Source: Rhizobacter sp.
GTDB lineage: Bacteria; Pseudomonadota; Gammaproteobacteria; Burkholderiales; Burkholderiaceae_C
DNA length: 35,984 nucleotides
Assembly: GCA_014380155.1 (NCBI GenBank)
Contig: JACMKJ010000488.1
Span: 1 to 35,984 of the forward strand
Reading direction: 5' to 3'
The notes under the pieces are model-generated. The model was given only the letters and a program-made list of their open reading frames with translations. It did no database searches and was not told the DNA's origin. Positions 8,354 to 15,496 of this stretch are shown piece by piece; the first letter of the stretch is position 1; every line of letters starts with the position of its first letter. The translations under genes were made by a program, and so were the position numbers.

Positions 8354-8941
8354 ATGATTGCTCGATTGTCAGCTTTCGTGATTTGGGCCTTTGTGGCCAT
8401 CGCCACCGTTTTCTGGGGCATGCGCTTGTTCGTGCGCGCCGACCCGATTCCCTCCAATGCAGTGGTGGCGAGCGACGCCGTGCAAATGCGCGGTGACCTG
8501 TCGGGCTTGCTCGGCGCGGAGCCGGTCGCCACCGTCGCGGCGGCGCCGCAGACGAGCAGTCGTTTCCGATTGCTCGGCGTGATGGCCGCCAAGGCCGGTC
8601 CCGATGGCTCGACCCCGGGTGTGGCCCTGATCTCGATCGACGGCAAACCGGCACGGGCCTTCACGGCGGGTGCTCGCGTCGAAGACCAGCTGGTGCTGCA
8701 AAACGTCAGCCTGCGCAGTGCATCGATCGGCGCGGCTCAAGGCGGTTCGTCGTTCGTGCTGGAGATCCCGGCGTTGCCTGCGCCTGCCACCGGGGCCTTG
8801 CCCAGGGTGGCCATTGAGCCGGCTTCACCGCCGCCTGTGCAGGCGCCGGCGATGGTTCAGCGCCCGGTTGGTGCCACCAACTCGCCGCCCGGATCGAGGC
8901 CTCCGGGCCCCGCCAAGATCAACCCCAACACCTCACGCTGA
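8354..8941 (+). CDS. gspC: Type II secretion inner-membrane protein GspC, short form without PDZ domain
   Basis: A 195-residue protein read from the ATG at 8354. It has a membrane segment at residues 6-22 (SAFVIWAFVAIATVFWG) and a homology-region (HR) domain at about 67-138. The HR domain includes SSRFRLLGVMAA, GVALISIDGKPARAFTAG and EDQLVLQNVSLRSASIG, which are classic GspC strands that contact the secretin N0 domain. A proline-rich tail (139-195) follows. Enterobacterial and vibrio GspC add a PDZ domain and XcpP a coiled coil; neither is present here. The gene is transcribed away from gspG and ends 12 bases from the convergent cobT-like gene. I see no ribosome binding site, and a -10-like CATAAT sits only 7 bases upstream of the ATG. 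Confidence 0.88.
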   Translation: MIARLSAFVIWAFVAIATVFWGMRLFVRADPIPSNAVVASDAVQMRGDLSGLLGAEPVATVAAAPQTSSRFRLLGVMAAKAGPDGSTPGVALISIDGKPARAFTAGARVEDQLVLQNVSLRSASIGAAQGGSSFVLEIPALPAPATGALPRVAIEPASPPPVQAPAMVQRPVGATNSPPGSRPPGPAKINPNTSR

Positions 8942-8953
8942 GCGAGGCCTCGG

Positions 8954-10021
8954 CTAGCCGGCAGACCCTGCATCGGGCGGGGTCATGTCGGCCGGTTGAG
9001 ACGGGCCTGCGTCTTCACCTTCTGCCACTTCGGTGAGCAACGCCGCCGCACTCATCACCAGCGGAAAGGCCAGCGTGGCGCCGGTGCCGTCGGTGCTCTC
9101 CATGCCCAGCTCCAGCAGGGCCAGCGTCTTGAACAGGCCGAGCGTGGTCGACAAGCCCGGGTGGCCATGGCTGCGGCAGAACACGCAGTAGTCGGTGACG
9201 GTGGGTGCGATGCGCGCCGCGACCATCAGCGCCGCGCAGGCCGGCATGCCGTCGATCATGATCAGACGGCGTTTGCTGGAAGCCACCAGCAACACGCCCA
9301 CCATCATCGCGATCTCGAAACCACCGCAGGCAGCGAGAACCTCGACCGGGTCGCTCAGCTCGCGATGGCGTGCCTGTGCCGCTTGCAACACCATCATCAC
9401 GCGCGTGCCGTCTTCGGGTGTCATGGTGGGCGAGAGCACCAAGTTCTGGATGGGTTCGCCCGAGAGGGCCGACAGCACCAGCGCTGCACTCTCGTGCGAA
9501 CCCAAACCGATGCCGGCGCAGGCGACCAGGTTGCCCACCATCGAGTCGGCGATCTCCATGCCCGCACGGATGGCGGCGTGCGCCTGGTCCAGGGTCATCG
9601 CCATGTTGACCCGCACATTGCGAGAGCCGTGGGCGATCTTGCGGGCCATCAGGCGAGGGTGGGGCGCCACGGTTTCCGCCACACCGCAGTCGACCACGCT
9701 AAGTTCCATGCCCTGGATGCGCGCAAATACCGACACCGGCAGCTGCGAGGTGAGCAGGCTTTGCACCAGGCGGGCGGTGGTCGGCTGGCCGGGGGCGGCG
9801 ACGCCATCGACCGCCAAGCCGTGGTCGGCCGCGAACAAGGCAATCTGTGGCGCCTTGAAGCGCGGTTTGAGCGAGTTCTGAACCAGACCGAGTCGAACGG
9901 CCAACGGTTCCAGTTCGCCGAGCTTGCCCGTCGTTTCACTTCGCCGCTTGAGCTTGTCGCGCAAAGCCCGCTCGAGCAGCGGGTTGGCGGTGGGGGCAAT
10001 GAGTGATCGGCTGACAGGCAT
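8954..10021 (-). CDS. CobT-like phosphoribosyltransferase family protein with altered active-site motifs
   Basis: The 355-residue product aligns by eye along its length with nicotinate-nucleotide:dimethylbenzimidazole phosphoribosyltransferase (CobT), which makes alpha-ribazole phosphate for the lower ligand of cobalamin. Shared features are AADHG (64-68), VVDCGV (109-114), AGIG (169-172), DPVEVLAACGGFEIA (224-238), IDGMPACAALMVA (256-268) and GTGATLAFPLV (312-322). Several key family motifs differ. The KPPGSLG substrate loop reads SETTGKLG. The GEMGIGNT loop reads ACAGIGLGS, with no glutamate. HRSAEPGH is rearranged to CRSHGHPG. The catalytic glutamate of GEGTG is aspartate 311 (TDGTG). No other cobalamin gene is in the window. 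It may be a weakly active CobT or a paralogue with another substrate. It follows ilvA after 68 bases on the same strand. Confidence 0.75.
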   Translation of the reverse strand: MPVSRSLIAPTANPLLERALRDKLKRRSETTGKLGELEPLAVRLGLVQNSLKPRFKAPQIALFAADHGLAVDGVAAPGQPTTARLVQSLLTSQLPVSVFARIQGMELSVVDCGVAETVAPHPRLMARKIAHGSRNVRVNMAMTLDQAHAAIRAGMEIADSMVGNLVACAGIGLGSHESAALVLSALSGEPIQNLVLSPTMTPEDGTRVMMVLQAAQARHRELSDPVEVLAACGGFEIAMMVGVLLVASSKRRLIMIDGMPACAALMVAARIAPTVTDYCVFCRSHGHPGLSTTLGLFKTLALLELGMESTDGTGATLAFPLVMSAAALLTEVAEGEDAGPSQPADMTPPDAGSAG

Positions 10022-10089
10022 GGGGATGTCGGGAGATCAGGTCTGAAGGGCAACGCACAGCTTAGCGTGCGATTGTGCGGCCGCAGCCA

Positions 10090-11661
10090 TCAGCGCAGAA
10101 ACAGTTGGTACGCAGGGTTGTCGGTTTCGTCGATCCAGGGGTAGGTCAGCCCGGTGAGGAAGTCTTTGAACACCTTCTTGTCGCCTCGCGGCACCTGGAT
10201 GCCCACCAGGATGCGGCCATAGTCCGCGCCCTGGTTGCGGTAGTGGAAGAGGCTGATGTTCCAGCCTGGGTGCATGCTCGACAGGAACTGCATCAGCGCG
10301 CCGGGCCGCTCAGGAAAAACAAAGCGGTAGAGACGCTCGTCGCGGGCCAGTTCGCTGCGCCCACCCACCATGTGGCGCAGGTGCTGCTTGGCGAGCTCGT
10401 CGTGGGTGAGATCGACGGTGGCAAACCCGTGTTTGGCAAAGCTGCGGGTGAGCTTCTCGGACTCGCCGCCGTTGCTCGTGGCCAGCCCCACGAAGACGTG
10501 CGCCTTTTTTTCGTCGGAGATGCGGTAGTTGAACTCGGTGACGCTGCGCGGGCCGATCAGCTCGCAAAAGCGCTTGAAGCTGCCGCGTTCTTCGGGGATG
10601 GTGACGGCGAACACCGCCTCACGTTCTTCACCCACTTCGGCCCGCTCGGCAACGAAGCGCAGGCGGTCGAAGTTCATATTGGCGCCACAGGTGATGGCCA
10701 CCAGCGTCTGGCCCTTGAGCTTGTGTCTTTCGGCGTACTGCTTGATGGCGGCCACACCCATCGCGCCCGAGGGTTCGAGGATGCTGCGGGTGTCCTGGAA
10801 CACGTCCTTGATGGCAGCGCACACGGCGTCGGTGTCGACCACCACGTAGTCGTCGACCAACGCGCGTGTGAGGCGGAAAGTTTCTTCGCCCACCAGCTTG
10901 ACGGCAGTGCCATCGGCAAACAGGCCGACGTGGTTGAGTTGCACCCGTTTGCCTGCCTTGACCGAGCGCAGCATGGCGTCGGAATCGGTGGTCTGCACGC
11001 CGATGACCTTGATCTCTGGGCGAACCGACTTGATGTAGGCCGCCACACCCGAGATCAGACCACCGCCGCCGATGGCGACGAACACGGCGTCGATCGGAGC
11101 CTGGTGCTGGCGGAGGATTTCAACAGCGATGGTGCCCTGGCCAGCGATGACCTCGGGGTCGTCAAACGGGTGCACGAAGGTGAGGCCGTGTTTGCGTTCA
11201 AGTTCGAGCGCGTGGACATACGCATCGGAATAACTCTCGCCGAACAGCACCACCTCGCCGCCCAGCGCGCGCACCGCATCTACCTTCAGCTTGGGCGTGG
11301 TGACCGGCATCACGATCATGGCTTTGCAGCCGAGGCGGTGCGCACCCAGGGCCACGCCTTGGGCGTGGTTGCCAGCCGAGGCGCAGATCACACCGCGCTT
11401 CAGCTGGGCGGCACTCAGCCCCGACATCTTGTTGTAAGCGCCGCGCAGCTTGAAGCTGAACACCGGCTGGGTGTCTTCGCGCTTGAGCCAGACCTGGTTG
11501 CCGACGCGCTTGGACAGGTTCTTGGCCAGTTCCAGCGGCGATTCGATAGCGACGTCGTACACACGGGCCGTCAGGATCTTTTGCAGGTAGCTCGCGAGCC
11601 CAAGTTCATCACCCGATGCCTTGGCACGGCGAAGCTTGGCGGGGCGAACGGGGCCGGTCAT
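10090..11661 (-). CDS. ilvA: Threonine ammonia-lyase, biosynthetic (IlvA)
   Basis: A 523-residue PLP enzyme that deaminates threonine to 2-oxobutanoate, the entry to isoleucine synthesis. The fold-type II catalytic part has the PLP lysine at residue 71 in SFKLRGAYNKM, the SAGNHAQG loop (95-102) and the glycine-rich phosphate-binding GGGGLISG. The C-terminal third carries two ACT-like regulatory domains, beginning near RGSFKRFCELIG and RPGALMQFLSSMHPGWNIS, as expected for the isoleucine-inhibited form rather than the catabolic TdcB form. The start is the ATG at 11661-11659, with AGGAG 6 bases upstream. A longer in-frame reading to 11784 runs through a terminator-like hairpin and is rejected. 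Regulation by attenuation is suggested by the leader. Confidence 0.95.
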   Translation of the reverse strand: MTGPVRPAKLRRAKASGDELGLASYLQKILTARVYDVAIESPLELAKNLSKRVGNQVWLKREDTQPVFSFKLRGAYNKMSGLSAAQLKRGVICASAGNHAQGVALGAHRLGCKAMIVMPVTTPKLKVDAVRALGGEVVLFGESYSDAYVHALELERKHGLTFVHPFDDPEVIAGQGTIAVEILRQHQAPIDAVFVAIGGGGLISGVAAYIKSVRPEIKVIGVQTTDSDAMLRSVKAGKRVQLNHVGLFADGTAVKLVGEETFRLTRALVDDYVVVDTDAVCAAIKDVFQDTRSILEPSGAMGVAAIKQYAERHKLKGQTLVAITCGANMNFDRLRFVAERAEVGEEREAVFAVTIPEERGSFKRFCELIGPRSVTEFNYRISDEKKAHVFVGLATSNGGESEKLTRSFAKHGFATVDLTHDELAKQHLRHMVGGRSELARDERLYRFVFPERPGALMQFLSSMHPGWNISLFHYRNQGADYGRILVGIQVPRGDKKVFKDFLTGLTYPWIDETDNPAYQLFLR

Positions 11662-11721
11662 GGAGTCTCCTGTGCTGGTGGCTTTGGGGCGCCGGATCAT
11701 ACGGCGGAGCATTCGGCCCAG

Positions 11722-11752
11722 AAAAAAACCCAAGGCATTGCTGCCTTGGGTT
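11722..11752 (-). terminator. Intrinsic terminator (possible attenuator) inside the ilvA leader
   Basis: On the minus strand a 9-bp perfect stem CCCAAGGCA / TGCCTTGGG with a four-base loop is followed by seven T residues (11728-11722). It lies about 60 bases upstream of the ilvA start and downstream of the likely promoter. No other minus-strand gene ends here, so its only obvious role is to stop transcripts before ilvA. A second small hairpin, TCCACC / GGTGGA (11776-11756), precedes it. Confidence 0.7.
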
Positions 11753-11831
11753 GAATCCACCAATAGAGGAGGTGGAGGAGACAAACGGTTGGCGCGGAGC
11801 AGCTAAAAACTCGATCAACGCCAATGTGGAG

Positions 11832-11860
11832 AGTGTAACCGGGCTCATGTTGCGCCGCAA
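11832..11860 (-). promoter_or_regulatory. Candidate sigma-70 promoter for ilvA
   Basis: Read on the minus strand, TTGCGG (11860-11855) is separated by 17 bases from TACACT (11837-11832). The -10 matches four of six consensus bases; the -35 is weak. Transcription from about 11825 would give a leader of roughly 160 bases before ilvA that contains both hairpins described separately. Confidence 0.45.
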
Positions 11861-11953
11861 TAAATTTCCCGCATATGCAAACGCGAAACATTGCCTTTTT
11901 AGGGGGAAGCACAATCACCGTTTTGGTGACTACTTCAGCAGCCGGAGCTTTTG

Positions 11954-12376
11954 ATGGAATGCACGATCAATTGGGTGGCAGCGAGTGGCATGGCGTTCAT
12001 GGCCGAAACCGGCAGCGGCCATGTGCTGATGATGGACGGTGCACCCGACGGCGGTGGCCGCAATCTCGCGCCACGCCCCATGGAAACCGTGCTGGCCGGC
12101 ACAGGCGCTTGCACGGCGTACGACGTGGTGCTGATCCTCAAGCGTGGCCGCCATGCGGTGACGGGCTGCCAGGTGAAAGTGACTTCTGAACGCGCGGCCA
12201 CCGACCCGAAGGTGTTCACACGAATCAACATGCACTTCATCGTCACCGGCAAGGCATTGCCCGAGGCGGCCGTGGAACGCGCCATCCAGATGTCGCACGA
12301 GAAGTACTGCTCGGCCAGCATCATGCTGGCCAAAACCGCGGAGATCACCACCAGCCACGAGCTCGTGGAGGCTTAG
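11954..12376 (+). CDS. OsmC/Ohr-family protein
   Basis: A 140-residue protein started at the ATG at 11954, with GGAG at 11944-11947; a TTG three bases earlier is less likely. The family features are the glycine-rich GGGRNLAPRPMETVLAGTGACTA segment with the first conserved cysteine, then SHEKYCSASIMLAKTAEI with the second. OsmC and Ohr proteins use this cysteine pair as a thiol-dependent peroxidase for organic hydroperoxides. This one looks closer to the YhfA-like OsmC branch than to Ohr, so the substrate is uncertain. Its 3-prime end faces coq7 with a 10-base gap. The only hairpin between them has its T-tract on the other strand, so the transcript may continue antisense through coq7. Confidence 0.85.
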   Translation: MECTINWVAASGMAFMAETGSGHVLMMDGAPDGGGRNLAPRPMETVLAGTGACTAYDVVLILKRGRHAVTGCQVKVTSERAATDPKVFTRINMHFIVTGKALPEAAVERAIQMSHEKYCSASIMLAKTAEITTSHELVEA

Positions 12377-12404
12377 AAAACCGCGCTCACAAGTGGTGCG
12401 CGGT
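12377..12404 (-). terminator. Terminator of coq7
   Basis: The stem ACCGCGC (12380-12386) pairs with GCGCGGT (12398-12404) around an 11-base loop. Read on the minus strand it is followed by TTTTC at 12380-12376, so it acts leftward. The stem includes the last codons and stop region of coq7. No T-tract follows on the plus strand. Confidence 0.6.
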
Positions 12405-13043
12405 GGTCGTCATGACCTTGGCGGCGGCGCGCATGGCCCAGCGCACCGGTGCAGGCAAGGCCGAGGCGCCCGCCTCCCGTGCTTGTGCGCCATGGCGTGC
12501 TTCGTCTTCCTTCATCTGCTGCACGATGGCTCGCGACGCGAGGTCGTTGGCGGGCAACCGATCCAGGTGTGACGCGAGGTGGTGTTCGACCTGCGCTTCG
12601 GTCTCGACCACGAAACCCAGGCTGACCTTGTCGCCGACCCGCCCCGCCAGCCAGCCGATGCCAAACGCACCGGCGTACCAGAGCGGGTTCAGCAAGCTCG
12701 GGCGAGCGTTGAGCTCACGCAAACGCTGGTGTGTCCAGGCGAGGTGGTCGGTTTCTTCGCGCGCGGCATGGTGAAAGCTCTCACGCAAGACAGGGTCTCG
12801 GGTGGCAAGCAACTGCGCGTTGTAAAGGGCTTGCGCACAGACCTCACCGACATGGTTCACGCGCATCAATGAAGCAGACAAGCTCGCTTCTTGCGCACCC
12901 AGTGGTTCTTGCTTCACCGCCGGCTGAGGGCGTGGCCGCGAAGCAGTGTTTGCACCCGCCAACGTGCGCAACGCGTTGTCTGCGGCGCTCAGCCAATCGT
13001 CCAGGGCGGAATGACCTTGTTGGTTGAGCTGACGCATGTTCAT
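12387..13043 (-). CDS. coq7: Demethoxyubiquinone hydroxylase Coq7
   Basis: A 218-residue di-iron membrane-associated monooxygenase of ubiquinone synthesis, adding the last ring hydroxyl before the final methylation. The four-helix ferritin-like ligands are all present: E67 (NHVGEVCAQ), E97 and H100 (REETDHLAW), E149 (VETEAQVEHH), and E181 and H184 (KEDEARHG). A hydrophobic stretch at about 119-135 (NPLWYAGAFGIGWLAG) fits membrane association. An N-terminal extension of about 50 residues precedes the conserved core, as is common in betaproteobacterial Coq7. The start at 13043 gives MNMRQL; a second ATG two codons later is possible. Coq7 replaces the UbiF flavoenzyme used by enterobacteria. Confidence 0.95.
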   Translation of the reverse strand: MNMRQLNQQGHSALDDWLSAADNALRTLAGANTASRPRPQPAVKQEPLGAQEASLSASLMRVNHVGEVCAQALYNAQLLATRDPVLRESFHHAAREETDHLAWTHQRLRELNARPSLLNPLWYAGAFGIGWLAGRVGDKVSLGFVVETEAQVEHHLASHLDRLPANDLASRAIVQQMKEDEARHGAQAREAGASALPAPVRWAMRAAAKVMTTTAHHL

Positions 13044-13065
13044 TCCCCCGAGATTACCCTAGGTG

Positions 13066-13091
13066 AAAGGCCTTTTTTTCGGCCTTTTTTT
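13066..13091 (+). terminator. Rightward terminator-like hairpin upstream of coq7 and the porin
   Basis: AAAGGCC (13066-13072) pairs with GGCCTTT (13081-13087) across an eight-base T-rich loop, followed by four more T residues. The orientation suits a plus-strand transcript. The nearest plus-strand gene upstream is the osmC-family gene, about 690 bases away, with coq7 lying antisense in between. It could instead be a leader element of the porin gene. Confidence 0.5.
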
Positions 13092-13140
13092 GATGTGGAT
13101 TCATGGGTAATTCCGAAGCTTGTAGGCTCAAATTTTTCTC

Positions 13141-13156
13141 GTTGTTCATTGACAAC
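13141..13156. promoter_or_regulatory. Inverted repeat and -35-like element upstream of the porin
   Basis: GTTGT and ACAAC flank six bases (13141-13156), and the repeat overlaps a perfect TTGACA (13149-13154). I find no convincing -10 at 16-18 bases, so this may be an operator or an activator-dependent promoter. The remaining leader to the porin start is GC-rich and could fold, but it shows no specific motif I recognise. Confidence 0.3.
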
Positions 13157-13301
13157 AAACGGCTTCATTCACTCGGTGAACCTTTGCAAGCCCCACGGCC
13201 CTCTGGTGCAATACGGCAACTTCCGCTGAGGAGTTCGGCCCGGCTTCCCCGAAGGGCGGGAAATGACCGGGACCTCTTGTTCAACCTAGGAGATAGTCGC
13301 A

Positions 13302-14369
13302 ATGAAAAAATCTCTTCTCGCTCTCGCTGTACTGGGCGCATTCGCTGGTGTCGCATCTGCTCAATCGTCGGTGACCATCTATGGCGTGCTCGACCAGAGC
13401 ATCGCCAAACGCAATGATTGCAGCCCTTGCGCCATTAATCCTGGTGCCCCTGGTAACGACGCTTGGACGTTGCAGCAGTCGACGACCTCCCGCCTCGGCT
13501 TCCGTGGCAATGAGGATATGGGCGGTGGCCTTTCTGCACAGTTCACAATCGAACATCGCTTTAACCCGGACACCGGCGCGCAAAACCAGACGCCGTTCTG
13601 GAACGGTCGTAGCTTCGTGCAGTTGACCAGCGCGGCAGCTGGCTCCGTGTACTTGGGCCGGGATTACACACCGGCTTTCTGGGTGCAGCTGAAGTCTGAT
13701 CCGTTCGGCAACGACGGTGTGGGCCAGAGCGGCACGGGCATCTTGTGGGCGGGCTACTTCACGCCGGACCAGGCTTCTGGCGTGACCACCGTGCCACAGG
13801 CAGCCTGGCCAGGCGGCGGAAGTGCCCGCTCGTCTAACACCGTCGGCTACAAAACGCCGAACCTGTCTGGCTTCACTGCACAGGCTGCAGTCAGCCTGTC
13901 TGAGTCAACCGGGCAAGGGCGCGGCGTGGGCTTGAATGCAGAGTACTCTGCAGGGCCGTTGTATGCCGGCTTCGGCTACGAACGTGTCACCGATGGGGCG
14001 TCCGATGGTCGTGGGGTGGCAAACCTCGCGGTGCACTACAACCTCGGCTTCATCAAGCCAATGATTTACTTCGGCAAGTCTAAGGTTGGTGCGGGCGGAA
14101 ACCTGAGCAATAAGGTGGTTCTGCTCTCGGCATCGGCACCTGTGGGCGCCGGAGTGGTGAAGTTCGGTGTGTCGCGCATCACGCTGGATCTACCTTCCAC
14201 CGCTGCTGAAGACACCCACACCAAGCTTGGTCTGGGCTACAACCACTTCCTCAGCAAGCGCACAAACCTGTACTTCGACATGGGCAGCGCCACTGGGGCT
14301 GCAAATGGCGCTGGCGTGAAGGGCGAGCGGAGCACAGCCTTCGCACTTGGCGTGCGCCACACGTTCTAA
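13302..14369 (+). CDS. Gram-negative trimeric porin (Burkholderiales type)
   Basis: A 355-residue outer-membrane general porin. The signal peptide MKKSLLALAVLGAFAGVASA is followed by QSSVTIYGVLD, the standard first strand of betaproteobacterial porins. Later conserved pieces include TTSRLGFRGNEDMGGGLSAQ, FTIEHRF, VYLGRDYTPA, NTVGYKTPNLSGF and LGVRHTF, ending in the C-terminal phenylalanine recognised by the BAM complex. An unusual feature is a close cysteine pair, C40 and C43 (NDCSPCAIN), in the first external loop. AGGAG lies 10 bases before the ATG. The gene ends with a strong terminator and lies just before a peptide ABC importer, so a role in admitting small solutes for that importer is plausible but unproven. 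Confidence 0.95.
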   Translation: MKKSLLALAVLGAFAGVASAQSSVTIYGVLDQSIAKRNDCSPCAINPGAPGNDAWTLQQSTTSRLGFRGNEDMGGGLSAQFTIEHRFNPDTGAQNQTPFWNGRSFVQLTSAAAGSVYLGRDYTPAFWVQLKSDPFGNDGVGQSGTGILWAGYFTPDQASGVTTVPQAAWPGGGSARSSNTVGYKTPNLSGFTAQAAVSLSESTGQGRGVGLNAEYSAGPLYAGFGYERVTDGASDGRGVANLAVHYNLGFIKPMIYFGKSKVGAGGNLSNKVVLLSASAPVGAGVVKFGVSRITLDLPSTAAEDTHTKLGLGYNHFLSKRTNLYFDMGSATGAANGAGVKGERSTAFALGVRHTF

Positions 14370-14413
14370 TCCATGGTTCGACTTGCGCAAGCGTGAGTCG
14401 ACGGATTTAGATT

Positions 14414-14436
14414 GGCCGCCTTCGGGCGGCCTTTTT
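14414..14436 (+). terminator. Intrinsic terminator of the porin gene
   Basis: A perfect 7-bp stem GGCCGCC / GGCGGCC closes a TTCG tetraloop and is followed by TTTTT. It lies 45 bases after the porin stop and about 50 bases before the permease start, so the ABC genes probably need their own promoter. Confidence 0.9.
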
Positions 14437-14465
14437 CATGGCCTTTGCGGTAACTGCTCAAGATC

Positions 14466-14475
14466 GTTGTACAAC
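14466..14475. promoter_or_regulatory. Perfect 10-bp palindrome between porin terminator and permease gene
   Basis: GTTGTACAAC is a perfect palindrome 10 bases before the permease ATG. Its position suggests a possible operator for the ABC importer genes, but no regulator gene is present nearby and a 10-bp palindrome can arise by chance. Confidence 0.25.
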
Positions 14476-14485
14476 AGCGCTCCAG

Positions 14486-15469
14486 ATGCTTGCCTTCATT
14501 CTTCGCCGCCTGATCCAAGCTGTTGCCGTGATGTTGGCGGTGGCCTTCATCGCCTTCATGCTGTTCCAGTATGTTGGTGACCCGGTCACCAACCTGCTGG
14601 GGCAAGACGCCACGCCCGCGCAGCGTGAACAACTGCGTTCCGACCTGGGGCTGGACAAGCCGTTCCCGGTTCAGTTCGCACGCTTTGTTGGCAATGCCTT
14701 GCAGGGTGAGTTTGGTTTGAGTCTGCGGCAGGGCCGCAAGGTCTCGTCACTGTTTGTCGAGCGCTTTCCGGCGACGCTGGAGTTGTCGCTGGTCGCGGCA
14801 CTCCTCGCGTTGCTGCTGGGCATTCCCATGGGCGTGTACGCCGCCTTGCGGCGGGGCAGCTTCATGTCTCAGGTGTTGATGACGCTGTCGTTGCTCGGTG
14901 TTTCGTTGCCCACTTTCCTGATCGGGATCTTGTTGATCCTGGTGTTTGCGGTGTTGCTGCAGTGGTTGCCCAGTTTCGGGCGCGGTGAGTTGGTCGCACT
15001 GGGCGGCTGGAACACCGGTTTCCTCAGTCTGGATGGCTGGAAGCACCTGATCCTGCCTGCCACCACACTGGCGATCTTTCAGCTCACGCTCATCATGCGG
15101 CTGGTGCGTGCCGAGATGCTGGAGGTCTTGCGCACCGATTTCATCCGATTCGCGCGCGCCCGAGGTTTGCCCAATCGCGTGGTCTATTTCGGCCACGCAC
15201 TGAAGAACACCCTGGTGCCGGTCATCACCATCACCGGGCTGCAACTGGGCTCGCTGATTGCTTTCTCCATCATCACCGAGCAGGTGTTCCAGTGGCCGGG
15301 TATGGGGCTGCTGTTCATCCAGGCGGTCACGTTTGCCGACATCCCGGTGATGGCGGCCTACCTGTGCGTGATCGCGCTCGTGTTCGTGACGATCAATCTT
15401 GTTGTTGACTTGCTGTACTTCGCGGTAGACCCCCGCTTGCGCGCCGAGCCGGCGGGCAAGGCGCATTGA
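14486..15469 (+). CDS. Peptide-type ABC importer permease (DppB/OppB family)
   Basis: A 327-residue inner-membrane permease. I start it at the ATG at 14486 (MLAFILRRLIQAVAVML), which matches the conserved N-terminus. An ATG at 14438 abutting the terminator would add 16 unlike residues. About six membrane segments are visible, the first at residues 9-30. The cytoplasmic EAA loop reads DFIRFARARGLPNRVVYFGH, followed by LKNTLVPVITITGLQLGSL, the signature that contacts the ATPase. The periplasmic GDPVTNLLGQDAT and LGLDKPFPVQF pieces are typical. It pairs with the second permease at 17074. A peptide substrate is inferred from family; related systems take up glutathione, nickel or opines. Confidence 0.92.
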   Translation: MLAFILRRLIQAVAVMLAVAFIAFMLFQYVGDPVTNLLGQDATPAQREQLRSDLGLDKPFPVQFARFVGNALQGEFGLSLRQGRKVSSLFVERFPATLELSLVAALLALLLGIPMGVYAALRRGSFMSQVLMTLSLLGVSLPTFLIGILLILVFAVLLQWLPSFGRGELVALGGWNTGFLSLDGWKHLILPATTLAIFQLTLIMRLVRAEMLEVLRTDFIRFARARGLPNRVVYFGHALKNTLVPVITITGLQLGSLIAFSIITEQVFQWPGMGLLFIQAVTFADIPVMAAYLCVIALVFVTINLVVDLLYFAVDPRLRAEPAGKAH

Positions 15470-15496
15470 CATCTCAATTCCCACAAGGAGAAGACG

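Noticed and set aside
10022..10089. CGCAC/GTGCG hairpin between ilvA and the CobT-like gene as a terminator
   Set aside because: No T-tract follows on either strand, so termination is not supported. The two genes may be cotranscribed.
10075..11754. 559-codon open frame on the plus strand opposite ilvA
   Set aside because: The sense strand encodes a full IlvA with all motifs. The antisense frame is His/Asp/Arg-rich with no recognisable domain, as expected in GC-rich DNA.
11662..11784. N-terminal extension of ilvA
   Set aside because: It would be translated through the leader terminator, and a good AGGAG site precedes the ATG at 11661.
14438..14485. Sixteen-codon upstream extension of the first permease
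   Set aside because: It begins in the tail of the porin terminator and lacks similarity to the conserved permease N-terminus.
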